A DNA stretch of 64,000 nucleotides from DASPHG01 sp963748315 (GTDB taxonomy: Bacteria > Actinomycetota > Thermoleophilia > Solirubrobacterales > Thermoleophilaceae). This document shows, piece by piece, positions 63,494 to 64,000 of the stretch. The stretch is from contig CAVVIK010000006.1 in NCBI GenBank assembly GCA_963748315.1, forward strand, positions 992,001-1,056,000, written 5' to 3'. The number at the start of each line of letters is the position of its first letter. Within the stretch, counting starts at the first letter, position 1. Under the pieces are notes generated by a model. That model was given only the letters and a program-made list of their open reading frames with translations. It was not told where the DNA came from and made no database searches. The position numbers and the translations under genes are program-made.

Positions 63494-64000
63494 TTGAAGA
63501 TCTGCGTCCTGGTCAAAGAGGTGCCGGACGCCGCCGTCGAGAAGCGCATGGATCCGAATTCCAAGCGCCTCGACAGGTCCGGCGAGAAGAACCTCAATCC
63601 CTTTGACACACACGCCATCGAGGCCGCCATGCAGGTGAAGGAGGGCGGTCAGTCCGATGTCGAGGAGATCGTCGCCGTGACGATGGGCCCGGAGAGCGCG
63701 GTTCGCGCCCTCCACAAGGCCGTCTCGCTCGGCGCCGACCGCTCGGTCCACCTCACCGACGAGTCGCTCGCGGGCTCCGACGTGGCCGCCACCGGCTACG
63801 CGCTCGCGAAGGTGCTCGAGTCCGAGAGCCCAGACCTCGTGCTGCTCGGCCAGCAGTCGGACGACGGCGAGTGCTACACGATCGGCGCCGTCGTGGCCGA
63901 CCACCTGAAGATGCCGTCGCTCACGCAGGTGATCAAGATGGACGTCGAGAGCGGCAAGCTGCGCTGCGAGCGCCAGGCCGAGTACGGCTACGACACCGTC
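63494..64000 (+). CDS. etfB: Electron transfer flavoprotein beta subunit (partial, runs off the window)
   Basis: First 169 codons. TTG start with AAGGAG 8 bases upstream. Signature KICVLVKEVPDAAVEKRM, NPFDTHAIEAAMQVKEGG, VAVTMGPESAVRALHKAVSL, GADRSVHLTD, PDLVLLGQQSDDGECYTIGA: the AMP/FAD-binding HUP-type domain of EtfB. It carries electrons from acyl-CoA dehydrogenases (one lies at 0.9-2.1 kb) to the quinone pool with EtfA, expected just beyond the edge. Confidence 0.93.
   Translation, partial: MKICVLVKEVPDAAVEKRMDPNSKRLDRSGEKNLNPFDTHAIEAAMQVKEGGQSDVEEIVAVTMGPESAVRALHKAVSLGADRSVHLTDESLAGSDVAATGYALAKVLESESPDLVLLGQQSDDGECYTIGAVVADHLKMPSLTQVIKMDVESGKLRCERQAEYGYDTV

Overview
The window is a gene-dense, very GC-rich chromosomal segment with no rRNA, tRNA, CRISPR array or transposase that I can recognise. 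It suggests a Gram-positive actinobacterium, probably of the Thermoleophilia/Solirubrobacterales type. The reasons are frequent GTG starts, many lipoproteins and secreted proteins, a WS/DGAT acyltransferase, acyl-CoA enzymes, a two-subunit B12 acyl-CoA mutase and collagen-like surface proteins. The taxonomic guess is inference. About a dozen conserved genes (acyl-CoA dehydrogenase, ABC-F, YdeI family, DEAD helicase, desaturase, MalF, MalK and others) carry one or two single-base frameshifts, and the collagen-like genes carry many more. In nearly every case the protein is intact on both sides, so most of these are probably base-calling errors in GC-rich DNA, not real pseudogenes. I merged such halves into single genes.

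Layout. 1-4.5 kb: a DUF1707 membrane protein, an acyl-CoA dehydrogenase among three NTF2/SnoaL-fold proteins, a secreted Vps62/NPP1-like protein and two related tiny basic proteins. 4.6-14.5 kb: a YdeI-family protein coupled to an ABC-F ATPase, a methyltransferase, a tandem pair of secreted Ig-like proteins, several small proteins (VOC, GIY-YIG, YdeI), an alpha/beta hydrolase, and an exported amidase/M14 carboxypeptidase fusion. 14.5-25.9 kb: a PAS-GGDEF-EAL-GAF protein, a cyclopropane-fatty-acid-synthase-like methyltransferase, WS/DGAT, homocysteine S-methyltransferase, two related exported hydrolases, and the first cold-shock locus.

25.9-40.5 kb: a maltose/trehalose-type ABC import operon led by a shortened GH13 enzyme, a ParB-like protein, the second cold-shock locus, a DEAD-box helicase, an acyl desaturase, a complete polyamine-type (potABCD-like) ABC operon, and a GST. 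40.5-52 kb: a zinc-ribbon protein, an EamA transporter, leucyl aminopeptidase, a TSP3-repeat secreted protein, a thiolase operon containing an alpha/beta-hydrolase homologue without its catalytic residues, a HAD phosphatase, a CAP protein, and a split B12 mutase. The mutase's active-site residues point to isobutyryl-CoA mutase, not methylmalonyl-CoA mutase.

52-62.7 kb is the most unusual part. Three tandem collagen-like surface-protein genes share an N-terminal export/helical module but have different distal regions. All three have the same promoter-like element, TGTCCA-N14-GG(C/T)TAA, about 31-34 bases before the start codon. Two paralogous membrane-anchored proteins lie beside the second and third of these genes. 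The window ends with another secreted Ig-like protein and the 5' part of etfB, which has a perfect inverted-repeat operator upstream. Lipid and acyl-CoA metabolism (acyl-CoA dehydrogenase, thiolase, ETF, desaturase, WS/DGAT, CFA-like enzyme, IcmAB) and cell-surface display are the two main themes.
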